A DNA stretch of 64,000 nt, taken from positions 9,647,786 through 9,711,785 of the forward strand of contig NC_073695.1 of NCBI RefSeq assembly GCF_029784165.1, read 5' to 3'. A model generated the notes under the pieces. The model did no database searches, was not told where the DNA came from, and saw only the letters and a list, made by a program, of their open reading frames with translations. Both the position numbers and the translations under genes were made by a program. This document shows, one piece after another, positions 1-11,974 of the stretch. Origin of the DNA: Wyeomyia smithii (Eukaryota > Arthropoda > Insecta > Diptera > Culicidae). Numbering within the stretch: position 1 is the stretch's first letter; every line of letters starts with the position of its first letter.

Positions 1-776
1 ATGCAGCTTCCCACTACCTCCGCCGCTGCTTCCTGATACCACCGCTCTGGTTCTGCTGCAGCTCAGTTTGGCCGCTGGAATCAGCCACCGCTGCTGATTA
101 TACAAGACCGGCCTGGTGGCCTTCCACTTGTTAACTGATGACTGCTATGAGACGACACAGGCTATTATATAGCCCAAAGCCAAAAAATCCATCCGCGAGC
201 AAACAAGAAGCGAGCTTGTGATTGGTTGAATGTGCACGACTTTTAACACAACTTTTAACTAGTTTAGTATCGAGAACATATTTAAATTATTATATGACAA
301 TCTTGCGCAATATTTCCCCTATCAATCAAGCCATTGGTGTTTAGAATCTGTTCAGTGGTAATGATAAAAGAAGCATTTTGAAACGGTGTTGAAACACCTG
401 TTGCAGCTACCGAGAGCGAGCTCGTTATTGGTTGAAAGCTGCGAGACTGTTTACAAAGTCAGATCGGTTGTATCCGTTAGTGTCGACTGTGCTTGTGAAG
501 AGAGGTGGTGATTGGTTGCTCGGTATGATTTAGACAATCGATGTGATTTATCAATTTTTCAATAGTGTATCTCGAACAATAGGTTATTTTTGTTACATAA
601 ATTCAACCGTAAAAGAATTTCTGATCGGTTGGTGCCAAAACCTCGAAATTCTGAAAAGAAATGACTGATATATAAGCGCTCAAAACCTGACCACTTTTCC
701 CTGGTTTTCCCCGGTTGAATTACTAGATTTTCAAATTCAGGTGCCTAACTTCGATATAGACGTTAGTCCAACGTCA
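1..776 (-). mobile_element. Family A element, copy A1 (cut by window start)
   Basis: This segment is the near-identical reverse complement of 45623-46398 (copy A3), so it is one end of a dispersed element whose other end lies outside the window. The inner boundary is the palindrome GACGTTGGACTAACGTC read on the minus strand, ending at 776 and followed by an A-run (777-780). On the minus strand there are three CCAAT-type boxes (seen as ATTGG near 219, 439 and 512) and a TATATAA box at about 162-172, followed by GC-rich, CAG-rich DNA. No protein is evident. Confidence 0.75.
162..520 (-). promoter_or_regulatory. CCAAT/TATA promoter-like module of A1
   Basis: Read on the minus strand, three CCAAT boxes (about 512, 439 and 219) precede a TATATAAT box at 162-172. 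The same order and sequence are found in A3 (45885-46232). A strong TATA with upstream CCAAT boxes suggests a pol II promoter, but activity is inferred from motifs only. Confidence 0.5.
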
Positions 777-3700
777 AAAACACATATGAAGTAAAATATA
801 GCATCGGAGAGGAACGTAAACATAAACATTTCGATTATCCGATCCGAGAGGGCTACAATTCTCCTCATAATCAATCCACCCTGAACTAATCAACTTAGCT
901 GGAACACTCACCTGTTCACCTCAGGAGCCGTTAACAAGCTTCTTCGAGGTAACGAGTAGAATCACTGATTGCAATCACTGCTTTATCGATAAGAAATAAA
1001 CCACTTTCTTTAAAATCGTTAAAAGCACTCCGGCACAAGCTTATCGAGGAAGCATGATACTGTAAGGTTAGCATCTTGGAAGCGTATCAATTGCAACCCA
1101 ATTCACCGTGGTGTCGTTAACAGGTCCCGGCTGCATCGACAGGATGCGAAGGAAAGTGTAAATCGGTATCATACAAACTGAATCCTAACCAACCTCTCCC
1201 GAGATTGTTCCGAGTCGTTATGGTGGAGACCAATGATAGAGCATAATATGCGGTCCTCCTGCCGTTCGCCAGGTTCGTTACGTTCTGTTGATTCGTTTTT
1301 TTTTTCTTTTTATATTGTATTTCTACTATATTACTTGATACGTCTTCTATTATACAGGTATTAAAAGCATTAAGCCGATTCTGTACTTTGCCAATCGTCT
1401 GCTGACACGGACTTGGAACAGACTAAAGATCACGAATGAAGTCCAGGGGCTCGAGTGGCAAAACTATTTCCTCATGCCAGACAGCGGCTGCATTTATCAA
1501 GCTTCTTTTCATTTCCAACCCTGTTCCGTCTCCGGCTGTGTTCCGTCCCGATTTCAAATGAACGATTTCCAGGTGCAGGCAGGAATGAAAAATATTCCCT
1601 CATTTCTCAGTCAGCAGTGCTTTTCCACACGTGTACCGAAGCGTCTGCCGAAGACCAGCCCGATGAAAAAGCAATCCAACTGCTCATTTCGAAGGATAAT
1701 CCTAGCTGATAGTGTACCGAGCCAGATTGCCTGATGGAGATAGAATCACCATCATCATCGTCATCCTCGCTGTCGTCAGCCGCCGTCGTCGCCGGTCGCT
1801 GCGCTGGTCGTCGTCGATTCACATTTTCTACCGATTTTCTTCATTTCACCTGATTGAGGTAGAAATTTCAATTTTATATCATATATCGCCTTTGTGTGCC
1901 CTTTTCCCTTTTCCGGAGGGGTGGAGTGTTCCAGTGAGGTGCGGTGCGGGTCAGCAGTACCATCAGTATAAACGCACGCGATGAAATTCCCATTTTCTGA
2001 TCCCGTCCTGATTGCAGTCATATGTATATGCAGGAAGTGGCTTGAATGCCAGCCGATACTGATTCGACCTCAGCAGGAATCACACAACCAGCACAGGAAC
2101 TTGCACCGCGCTGCACTTCAACCTGCGCTGTGGAATGCAATCAGAAGAATTCTTTCTCATCACAACCGGCGGAGTACCTGGTGATGAACGAAATGCACTT
2201 TTGTGATTAACTACAAGCACACGCGCTTCAAATACCAGTGGAACCCCTCGGAACCCGAGCATGAATATTAGAAATTTCGATTCACGTCATTCTAAAGTTA
2301 GGCTGAAAATAATCAAAGTTATTAAAACTTTAGGCACGTGTGATTTTATTCCCGATTGGTAAAATCGAATGTAACGAACAAGCTGAATATGATTATCCGT
2401 GCTAGAGGTAGAACAATTTTTGCGTAAAAATTCATCTTGAAGTGAAAAGTATTCTATATTTTTAATTTTTTTTCTACAGGCAACTCAAACAGCCTTCTGA
2501 CATTTTGAAGCTTTTCGAACGATTAAACTGTTAAAGAGAATAAATAGCATTTTTGCTTCCTCCTGCGTACCATAATATACCATAATCGTCAAATCCTATT
2601 AATTTCCGCTTGATTTACCGAGCGATAACCGAAATGCAATGTTTTGCCATTTATGATACCGCAGTTTCAGAATGGTCGCATAAACACCCATCCAGATGCT
2701 TCTGTTTCAGCGGCTGGCGAACGATGCATCCGGCCCCGGTAGACGGCCCGGAGGCGGACGAACTAAAGCGGACAGACACTCACGGCCATAATTTGATTTA
2801 AACGTGCAGTTCATAACCTAGATTATAAATACGTCTAGCGCACAACCGACTTTCACCGTGCGAAACCAGCGCACACGTACGAACTTCGCTGGCATCGGTT
2901 CAAAATCCGCCGTGGAAAATTATGATCGAACGATGGTCAGTTTTTCGGGTAGGTGTGCCAAGCATGCAAAAGTTGTGCACCCTATGATCCGAAGGTAATG
3001 GGAAATGCTTGAAAAATTCCGTGCGTCGCCATCAAGTCAGTCAATATCTCTGAAATAAAAAAAACGAGTTCCATTTCAAGGAGGCCGGAACCGTACGAGG
3101 AGGAATGTGTGTACTTGGTGTTTTTGCTTCTGCCCGTTTCGATTATCCTGTTCATGTTCATCGAACGACACGAATGCAAACAGTACGCTTCAGTCGGTAG
3201 GCACAGGCGTTGCTTCTGTGTCAGCATTTGGTTGCGATTTATGTTGGCATAATACTCTCCTAGCCGCTCTGTCACCGCCACGCCAATCGAGATTCACCCG
3301 TATAATGGAGGATAACCGGCAAACCGAACGGGTGGAAAGTGGGGGTGGACGTATTGAGCAGGAATGACACAACATACAACATTATAAACTGGAACAATCA
3401 ATATTGGCGTCTGCTACCAGCAAAAGCAGAGTTTTTCCTGTTTCCTTCCCCATCCTCCCGGCTCTTGTAAAACGTAGCTCCGGTGATCACTCGTTTCCGC
3501 AGTCTGCCATCAGATTTGTCTGGGAATGTTGTCCAACCGACCGACCCTGGGCTGGACAGACCTGCATTAGGGACAATTGTTTCCTCCTCCACCGAAAGCA
3601 CACCGCTGGTTTCGGAGTCAAACAATCTTCCGATCTCCTCCTCCGAGCAAGCAGCAGACTTTGCGGAGCACCACAGAAGACCACCAGCTTCAACTTCGTT

Positions 3701-5225
3701 TCCGATAATTTCATCATAAATAATAAATTCCGACAGATTTAGCCATCTCGAGAAGATGCATTGAGAAGGAACTTCCGACCATAAACCTCTAACCTGAGAG
3801 GGAAATAAATTCATTTAAATCATTATCTCTACCCCGTTCTTCACCTCACCTTTCAAGTCACCCATTCCCGGAAATGGTAGAGCGCATTCCACATTTCTTC
3901 CATCCTAGAGCCGAGGCTGCCCAGAAATCACTCGGCCACCCATGTACCGGAATCCTGTTTAAGAAGCACACTTTCGGAAAACGAACCATTTCAGCCATAA
4001 TTGCGCACCATCGGAGCATCTCATAAAATATCCCTAATCCAGTTTTGGGCTCGGTCTTCGGGCCCATGGGCAGAACCATATGCCCTCCGTCTGTCGGTGA
4101 CCGAGTATTGTTCTTGAAGCATACGTTTTCCCTTTGCCAAGAGCGACTCCTAATAGCCGAAAGTCCATAACTGACTCGTTATTCACTTCGTTTCCTTCCC
4201 CTCCAACAGCGACCGGGTGTTACAAACTTAGCGTCCCATACCTGGTGCTGTGTGTCATGAATCCGGAACTTTTCATCTAATTACTCAACCAGGACCAATT
4301 AACGGTTGTTATTATCATTACTTTCTTTGAACGGATTCTTCTCTCGTGTTCACCCTCTAGTTCACCATCAAAGAGTTCTCGGGGCTCGAAAATGGAAAAA
4401 GAATACGTGGGCCGGCGGGTATCCTATCTTCAACAACATTTTTCCAACGCCGCCCCGATGCCGCTTTTCTTATCAGCGAGAAAATTTGAAACCAAGTTTG
4501 ATTTAATTAAACTTCAATGCAATTACGGCTTCGGGGTTGGTGGATACCAGAGTCTAGGAGAAAAGCAATAAAACATAAACACCGGGAAAGAGAGATCAGC
4601 TGACCCCACTACTCTGACGGCTGCCGGTGTGGGATGATAGCAAGCGGCCAAGGATGAGATTATCTATAGGAAGGAGAGGCGACGAAATCGCAATGGGGGG
4701 TTGGTTTTCCGGCTTTGATCTCTTTTGTTTCAAAGCAAATCGACGGGCGAAAATAGCCTATAGAAATGAGAGGATACAATAGCGGTAATTATTGGTGCTG
4801 AGGCATTAAAGTGATTTAAGAAAAAATCTAACATGAAAGTGGTTGTGTAAATCAATACATGATGTTATGATTTGCTTTCCACACCTTGTCACGAGAAAGC
4901 ACGAAACATCATTGGAAAATAGATAAATAATGGAAACTACATTCACAAATATGACTCAAGAGATGGAGTGAAACAAATTTCCGATAATTTTTCAGGATGA
5001 CTGGAACTGAACATTAAACAGATAAAAATTTAATAATATAGTAAAAAGGCATTGTTACATCAAAATACTGTTAACTGTTCACTATCCTGAAATAATATTC
5101 AGTTAAATAAAATTGGCTCCGATTGAAGATCCTGCTGAATAAAGTGATATGCGAGACGTGGCTATTGAATGATGAGACAGATGCTGATACAGAAAAACTA
5201 TGTCTGAACCACAGACAGCTGTTTA
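777..5225. other. Unique-looking spacer, no supported gene
   Basis: About 4.4 kb without recognisable transposon domains. Several short open frames overlap on both strands; none has a recognisable domain, and they look like chance frames in GC-richer DNA (1450-4500). A TATAAATACG string at 2830-2840 is an isolated possible TATA box. This could be intronic or flanking DNA of a host gene outside the window. Confidence 0.5.
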
Positions 5226-5447
5226 TCGTTAGGCCTTCCTTTCAATTGCAGCATCTCCAAGCCATCAGAAAAGGCTGATCTATATCTGCGGCATTGATGC
5301 ATGTTATCGAGCCCTTAATAAATCGATTTTTTATCGTTTGTTTTTAATTTGTTGATTTGCGTTTCGAGTAAGAACGTTTGACGTGGGGCATAATTTTCTC
5401 CTATTGTTAGACCGAATAAAGTAAAACTTAAGGTAAAATATTCGATG

Positions 5448-5511
5448 GATTGTGGACCCTGAGGATGGTCTTGTATAAGGACCGAAACGTCGACGATTGA
5501 ATAGCAATCCA
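5448..5511 (+). ncRNA. Hammerhead-ribozyme-like motif
   Basis: The order of conserved blocks matches a type I hammerhead: CTGAGGA (CUGANGA core) at 5459-5465, a stem II GGTC/GACC with a short loop, GAAA, then ACGTC. The outer arms GGATTG (5448-5453) and CAATCC (5506-5511) are exact complements and could close stem I. Stem III is minimal and self-complementary (ACGT). From family knowledge, hammerheads in Penelope-like retroelements are of this kind and may work as dimers. No Penelope reverse transcriptase is seen nearby, so this would be an orphan copy. Confidence 0.5.
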
Positions 5512-5572
5512 AGGATTTCATTGGACTGCAAGCCGAAATACCAAGAAAATCCTAATTTATTTTTTAAATAGA

Positions 5573-5589
5573 GGGGGGGGGGGGGGGGG
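5573..5589. repeat. Poly-G run (17 G)
   Basis: An uninterrupted run of 17 G in AT-rich DNA between the hammerhead-like motif and the 3' side of the Juan-like element. It could form a quadruplex; the length may be inexact in the assembly. Confidence 0.8.
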
Positions 5590-5822
5590 CGAATGTTTGT
5601 ATTGATTTCTTCATGTACTGATATCTATTCAGAATTAATATTGTGTGTTTTACCACAAATGGCGACATATCAACACTATTATATATATTTGTACGCTTTT
5701 TTATATTATTGAATGTTATAAGCTTTCGCAGTTAAGTTAATGTAATTGTAGGAAGATTATTAAACCTACTCGTCAAGGAAAAAAAGGAATAAAACAAAAC
5801 TTAAAGTAAACTTTAAACTATC

Positions 5823-6429
5823 TTACTGACTATAAAGTGAGCTAATCGTTGCAATTGTAGATTGCAATGATTTTTGTCGGAACATATTGATAATTTGGTT
5901 TGACATATTTTCGAATGTTTCTACATTAGTGAGCCTATGTAGCTCGTTCGTGCTAAACCAGGGAAGACGCTTCAAAATCATTCTCAAAAGTTTATTCTGA
6001 ATCCTTTGAGTGTCTTCTTCCTGGTTGCACAACAACTTGTCCAGATGGGAACTGCATATAACATTGCTGGCCTAAATATTTGTTTGTAAATTAACAGTTT
6101 ATACTTGAGACAAAGTCTAGAATTCCTGTTGATAAGAGGATATAAACATTTGATATACTTGTTACACTTCGACTGGATATTTTCAATGTGCTCCTTGAAA
6201 GTGAGATTCTTATCATAAATTAGCCTTAAGTATTTAACTTGATCAGACTAATTTAAGACCACACCGTTCAGCTTAATAACGTGGTTATGGGTGGGTTTGA
6301 GGAATGAAACTCTTGGCTTATGAGGAAAAATAATTAACTGTGTTTTAGAAGCATTAGGGGAAATCTTCCATTTCTGCAAGTATGGAGAAAATATATCTTT
6401 GTTGCCGACTGCATATAACACGAAGGCTT
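5823..6429 (-). pseudogene. Reverse transcriptase C-terminal part, Juan-like element
   Basis: This continues 8281-9284 after B1 is removed. Recognisable stretches are YLQKWKISPNASKTQLIIF, NLTFKEHIENIQSKCNKYIK, YKQIFRPAMLYAVPIWTS and, at the end, STNELHRLTNVETF and RQKSLQSTIATISSLY before the stop at 5823. At least one in-frame stop (after KLNGVVLN) and a frame change near 6035 break it. This region is the thumb and C-terminal tail of jockey-type ORF2 proteins. Confidence 0.8.
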
Positions 6430-6692
6430 TTGAAGTAGAATACTTCTCTCAGGAAGTTCGGCTACATAGGGATGTGAAATGAAAATCTAAAACCGAAAAA
6501 AGTGAAAAATATGTCCAATTTCAAATGCTAATAAATCGATTAGTATTCGATGGATTTCCTTCGTTCTTGCAGCAATAGATTGGAAAATCTTCTAAGATTC
6601 TTCCCAAATGCAGATAATTGTAATTTTATCATTCAAACTATTGTACTATTGAAAATAGTCAAGCCTTGTCAAAACGAAAAATTCGGCCTCTG

Positions 6693-6780
6693 ATTGGTCG
6701 TTATATGATTGCTTCCCAAGCACGGTCGAAAGAATCATAGACCTTGCCATTTGAAATGTGAAATTTGACCTATATAAGAG
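6693..6780 (+). promoter_or_regulatory. CCAAT/TATA promoter-like module 1 of B1
   Basis: Inverted CCAAT box (ATTGG, 6693-6697), a conserved AAGCACGGTCGA block, then TATATAAG at 6771-6778, followed by TTTCACTCGAAGCCGCTC. The same arrangement recurs in B2 and B3. Function is inferred. Confidence 0.5.
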
Positions 6781-7327
6781 TCTGTTTCACTCGAAGCCGC
6801 TCATTATAATTCTAGACTGCAACAGGAGCAGTCCTTCCTTAGCAGCAGCAGTAGCAGTGCAGCGGATAACGGCCGCAGCTGTGGTATGGTAACAAATAGC
6901 GGAGCGCGTCTCAGCATCGATATTAGGACCAAGTAATGCAAGGCAGTGGATACTTATGGCAATGGAAGCGTCCACTACTGTGGCAACGGGGATAGCGCAG
7001 CGGTTGACGTTGGTCTCAGCATCTATATAAGCAGAGCCAGCTAATGCAGTGTTGCATTTTAGTGGAATGCTGTCTCTGAGCGATGGCAGGCACACTAGCA
7101 ATTGCATCCTCATTGGAACGGAAGTACGTTCTGGAAAGCTTTTCAGTGTTTATTTTCCCCCAAGGAATACTTTATTCGCACTGCCAGTGATAACGCAAAG
7201 ATGTGATCGGCATCTTATCAAACATTGAATTAAAAAATAAATTGTCCTTTTCAGGATGAAATAAAAACTTTATTGAAGAGTTAATATTTTCTCTTAAATC
7301 AATTTACACTTTCAAGAAATTTGGAAC

Positions 7328-7511
<184 letters not shown>

Positions 7512-7689
7512 CTTCATCTCCATGTCTCAGAACGTACTGAATTATCTTTTCCTCCAGTCATGAGCACAACATCTGAAAAGCTTTCATTATCAGCATAAAA
7601 ATCAATTTTTCGCATAATTAAAATTCAAAAACTATCAAGTCCAAACCATGACAAGCAACTTTTTAATTGAGAATGGTCAATCCTTGTTG

Positions 7690-7890
7690 AAGCGCAAAAT
7701 TCGACTGATCTGATTAGTCGTTAATATGATTGCTTCCCAAGCACGGTCGACAGAATCATAGACCTTGCCATTTTAAATTTGCTATTTGTCTGTATAAAAG
7801 TAAGGATGGGAAATATCGATTGAAATGACTATCGGTAGTTATCGATGATTTCCTACTACTATCGATATGTTTTTCATCCCTATATAAGAG
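7690..7890 (+). promoter_or_regulatory. Promoter-like module 2 of B1 with DRE-type sites
   Basis: The CCAAT position is mutated (GATTAGTCG). The module has a first TATAAAAG near 7794 and a second TATATAAG at 7881-7888. Between them an insert of about 80 bp carries three ATCGAT cores, one embedded in TATCGATA, the consensus bound by the insect factor DREF. The neighbouring module in the same element lacks this insert. Confidence 0.4.
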
Positions 7891-7913
7891 CTTGTTTCAG
7901 TCGAAGCCGCTCA

Positions 7914-7956
7914 CCCGTTTGGGGTTAAAGTCCCTTCAAAAGAAATACAAATACAA
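7914..7956 (+). mobile_element. Tiny 5'-truncated retroposon tail with target duplication
   Basis: A 43-bp insert ending in AAATACAAATACAA is flanked by exact 11-bp copies of GAAGCCGCTCA (7903-7913 and 7957-7967). A direct repeat around an A-rich tail is the mark of target-primed retrotransposition; only the 3' tail of the source element arrived. Confidence 0.7.
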
Positions 7957-8280
7957 GAAGCCGCTCATAATAGTTCTAGACAGCGACAACAGCCGTCTTC
8001 CCTTAGCAGCAGCACTAGCAGTGCAGTGGATACCAGGCGCATAGCGGCCACAGCTGTGGCATAGCAATAGATAGTGCACTAATTGCAGTGGATCACAAGG
8101 AATACTTTATTCGCACTGTCAGTGATAACGCCCAGATGTGATCGGTATCCTATCCGATATTCAATTGAACAACAAATTTAAAAATGACTGACACGCAAGC
8201 AGCCGGGTTTTCTTTCTTGTAAAAGTATTCTACTTCATCCTTGCGGTCGTGGCTTTGCACACAACCTTCCTGTGATTTTT

Positions 8281-9284
8281 CCTTTTGCGGAAATGCTTGT
8301 ATCGTCACAAAACAGAGATTTCTCACAACCTGGTGGTAAATTAGGAAGATCAGAAGTAAAAATGTTATATAAGATTGGGCCCAAGATACTCCCGTGAGGC
8401 ACACCAGCTCTAACAGGCAATCTATTAGATTTACCATTTAGATAGTTAACCTGAAGAGTGCGGTCAGTACAATAACTTTGTATCATTTTTGTGAGGTAAA
8501 GCGGAAAACTGAAATTTGACATTTTAGCTATTAAACCCTTATGCCAAACACTGTCGAATGCCTTTTCTATATCTAGAAGAGCAGCTCCAGTCGAATAGCC
8601 TTCAGATTTATTAGTTCGAATCATATTTGTTACTCTAAGTAACTGATGAGTAGTGGAATGCCCATGGCGAAAACCAAACTGCTCATTTGCAAAAGTTGTG
8701 TTCTCATTAATATGTGTTATCATTCTATTAAGAATTATTCTTTCATAAAGTTTGCTGATAGAGGAAAGTAAACTAATTGGTCGATAACTTGATGCCTCAG
8801 CTGGATTCTTTTCGGGTTTTGAAATTGGAGTGACTTTGGCATTTTTCCATTTCGTAGGAAAATGTGCTAGTGCAAAGCATCTGTTAAAAATTTTTACCAA
8901 GAAATTTAAAGAGTTTTCGGGAAGTCTTTTAATGAGGATATTGAAAATCCCATCATCTCGTGGTGCTTTCATGTTTTTGAATTTTTTGAGAATAGTTCGC
9001 ACCTCATTCAAGTTTGTTTCCAATACCTCTTCAGAAAGAAATTCTTGGGTGGTGATCTGATCATACTTTTGGTTTACTTCATTTTCAATAGGACTTACTA
9101 CGTTCAAATTTGAGTTATGAACACTCTTGAACTGCTGAGCAAGTTTTTGAGATATTTGTTTATTGGTTAGAAAAATGCAATCTCCATCTTTAAGGACTGA
9201 AATGGGCTTTGAAGGTTTCTTAAGAACCTTCGAAAGTTTCCAGAAAGGTTTTGAATAAGGTTTTAGTTGTTCAACTTCTCTCAT
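8281..9284 (-). pseudogene. Reverse transcriptase N-terminal and core part, Juan-like element
   Basis: An open frame of about 335 residues. In order it shows a linker with PFWKLSKVL, the block SSYRPISLLSSISKLYERI, GFRHGHSTTHQLLRV, the first catalytic aspartate in ALLDIEKAFDSVWHKG, the AGVPHGSILGPILYN block and the metal-binding site as FCDD in place of the usual FADD. The element's sequence stops at AKGK; the residues after that come from the end of inserted element B1, so the open frame running to 8235 is chimeric. The product would lack the thumb region and could not act alone. Confidence 0.85.
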
Positions 9285-9500
9285 GAAATTCTCATTTTAG
9301 CAAGGGAGTGCATCTATGTTAAATTTCCGTTTGTAATTCTTGGAAAATAATTTTCAAAGCAGGATCACGAGATCTTTGGCACTGTCGTCTCCGTATGTTC
9401 TTCAAACGTGTAAGAAGTTGAAGTTTACTGTCAATAATTGGTGCATTAAATTTCACTCGAGCCTTAGGAACTAAAACTCCGGGCATTGAGAATTAAGCTG

Positions 9501-10635
9501 CTAAGAAAATCCATTTTAGCATGAGACGTATTCGTAAACAGCAAATAGGAGAACGAAGTTTTAATCATATAAGCCACAAAATAGTATGGAAATGAAAGGT
9601 CAGAAAACAATTTGCTCGGGCTGAAAATCCTGCTTCCTCAAAAATCTTTTGTACCGTGCAAACTGCATAATCTCACTTTCAGTTGAAAAAGCGGAGAGGT
9701 TTTTTTGAAATCGACCTCCAAAGATTTGAATTAAACTTTACCTGGTAATGATTCTCACACAGTTTTGTTTTGAATGTCTCATCCTAACTTTTAAAACCTG
9801 CTTGCCAGGAAAATGATTTTATTCTGTTTAAAATATGCTACCATAAAAACTACCATAACGATCAAAAGGTTGTTGAAGATAGTTACAGAAAGAAAAACTT
9901 GAACTTGTGTTAAAAAAATCAAAGAGGCATAATATCGAAAATATTTTCGTATAAAATCACAAAAAATCAAACTGAAATTAAATAGTTTTCAATCTTCTGG
10001 TATCACGACTTCTTTATTATTTTTCTCATAATCTGTAAGAAATAATTAAAATCGTGTATGTAGACGATGGCATATTTAAAAAATTACCAAACTACATTGA
10101 TCAACGCTGGTTTTACCCCAGGACTTGAAATGGATTTTTTTTAAACGCTCTCGTGAATTTTTGCGCCCCTAGTAAAAATAGATGAGCGTCAAAAGACTGC
10201 AGAGTAACTTTTCTTCGTTTCTTCGTTTTCTTATTCGCATTTCCAACTTGTCTAGTAGTCTCAAAAATCACAGGAACTCTTCAAAAGCTAAAATTTTTAT
10301 TTTTCTCCAGTTTGCTCTCTAGTTCTACCTGTAAGTATCTGAAAATTCAACGCATTTCTGAACTTACAAAGGGCACCCGAAAACACGAGGAGGCCCGACA
10401 AAGAGAACGAAGTTCAATTTATCCATTACTATGGCCAGTCTTTGTTTACTTTCGTTGCGAGTTGTGATTTTCGGTTTACAGTTTGTTGTACAAAGACGAA
10501 TCCGGATTTTTTCACTTTCCACGGTATACTGTGAACTGTTTGCCGAGATTTTTGTGCAGTGCAGAGAACTGTACAACGCGTTTGCGCAATGCTTGTTGTT
10601 TCGGTGTCATTTCAAACCACACATGCTGGTGGGCA
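9501..10635. other. AT-rich spacer, no supported feature
   Basis: No domain, tandem array or inverted-repeat element was recognised. The frame running up to the LOA-like fragment at about 10640 has no identifiable motif before 10620. Confidence 0.4.
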
Positions 10636-10639
10636 GCTT

Positions 10640-11230
10640 TTCTTGACATTGAGAGAGCATTTGATAATGCGTCGCATAACTTAATTCAAATAGCCATGAA
10701 AAGGCTTAGCATAGAAAAGAACACAATAAAGTTTATTCAGTCCCTAGTAAGAAAATCCACCGAAGGATGTCCTCAAAGCGCGATTTCAGCACCCTTGATG
10801 CGGCCATTAATCGTAGATGACCTTCTTCAGAGCCTAACAGAAAAAGTTTGAAAATATTGGTTTTGCAGACGACGTAGTGAATTTGGGAAGGGGATAGCAC
10901 GGCATGAAGATGATAGATTTCGCCTTTGTGACATCGAAGGCGAAACATCGGAACACCTACTCTGCGAATGCCGAGTATTGAAACAACGCAGATTGCGTAT
11001 CTCTGGTAAGGGACACGTAGAACCCAATATTTGGAGGGGGAACCCCGCTGAGGTTATAAACTTCATACGAAGTGCGTTGCCTATCTGGGATAATTGCGCA
11101 ATGTAGCGAAGACATCAACTCACCTCACTCAGTGATGAATCTGCCCGTACGCACTTAGAGTAAGTTGGGACATACCACAATAGGTCAAATAAAGGTCACA
11201 GTGGCTCACACGGTGCTCCCACAGACCGTT
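10640..11230 (+). pseudogene. LOA/I-group non-LTR retrotransposon fragment (RT plus C-terminal zinc knuckle)
   Basis: The plus strand reads AAFLDIERAFDNASHNLIQ (reverse transcriptase block with the first aspartate), then TEGCPQSAISAPL (normally GCPQGG-LSPLL), then a jump and frame change into RLCDIEGETSEHLLCEC, a CCHC-type knuckle, followed by NFIRSALPIWDNCAM and a stop. Elements of the LOA/I/R1 branch have this combination; the order is kept but the catalytic YADD region and RNase H are deleted. The 3' untranslated tail with CATACCACAATAG runs to about 11230 and ends in an A-run. Confidence 0.7.
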
Positions 11231-11974
11231 ATTTAAAAAAAAATGCACCAAAGAATCTGAGTACACCATTCGATTCGTTATGACGTCCAGAATCTCTGGT
11301 CAAAATTTCAAAATCATCGTACGGTACATTTTTGAGTAATGCCCTTTTGAAGGTCGTAAAGTACAAAAAAGTGATATAAAAACGACGAAATACTCAATGT
11401 AAGGCACGTTTTTCAGCCACAATTTTATGAAACAACTTCGAAAATAGTTTCTACACATTCCAAGTATATATTTCAAGGCATTTACAATTGGTGGAAAGAT
11501 TAATTTGAAAATCCCACAGTGCACAGTGGTCTAAATCCGAAAAATCGTGATCGTTCTAGATTTGACTATGAAAAATTGATTTTATGCAGTCAATGTCTTC
11601 AGCAAAATTGTTTCATAGAAAATAGCCTTTCTTTTAGGGGTTTTGGTTTTTCGAAATCCACCTAACTGTTAGATAAAAAAATATTTTTTCTAATTTTTAA
11701 TATACCGGATTGCTTCCTCCAGCAAAGTTGTGGAAAATTTGAAAAGAAAAACAATTGCTGAATACTGCGATGTCCTATCTGTACGGTAAACACGACAAAA
11801 TAGAGTTTTTTGTGGAACACCCCTCCTTAAAATCAGTTGACAACGACATCTTCGTCCACGCTTTCGATTTAGATCCACGAAATGCCACCGGGAGGATCAG
11901 TGTCCTATATAGCGCAAAATTCATGCAAAAAAGTAGGCTGCGGGACTAAAACTGAATCCACAATCCATAATAAC
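11231..11974. other. AT-rich spacer
   Basis: No supported gene. A phrase GACGTCCAGAATC near 11283 recurs near 14170, hinting at old shared repeat DNA. Confidence 0.3.

Noticed and set aside
3398..3814. 138-codon minus-strand frame
   Set aside because: No domain, no repeat, overlapped by frames on the other strand; looks like chance in GC-richer DNA, although a host exon cannot be excluded.
8150..8437. 95-codon minus-strand frame across the B1/RT joint
   Set aside because: Out of frame with the reverse transcriptase, and the joint is an insertion boundary.
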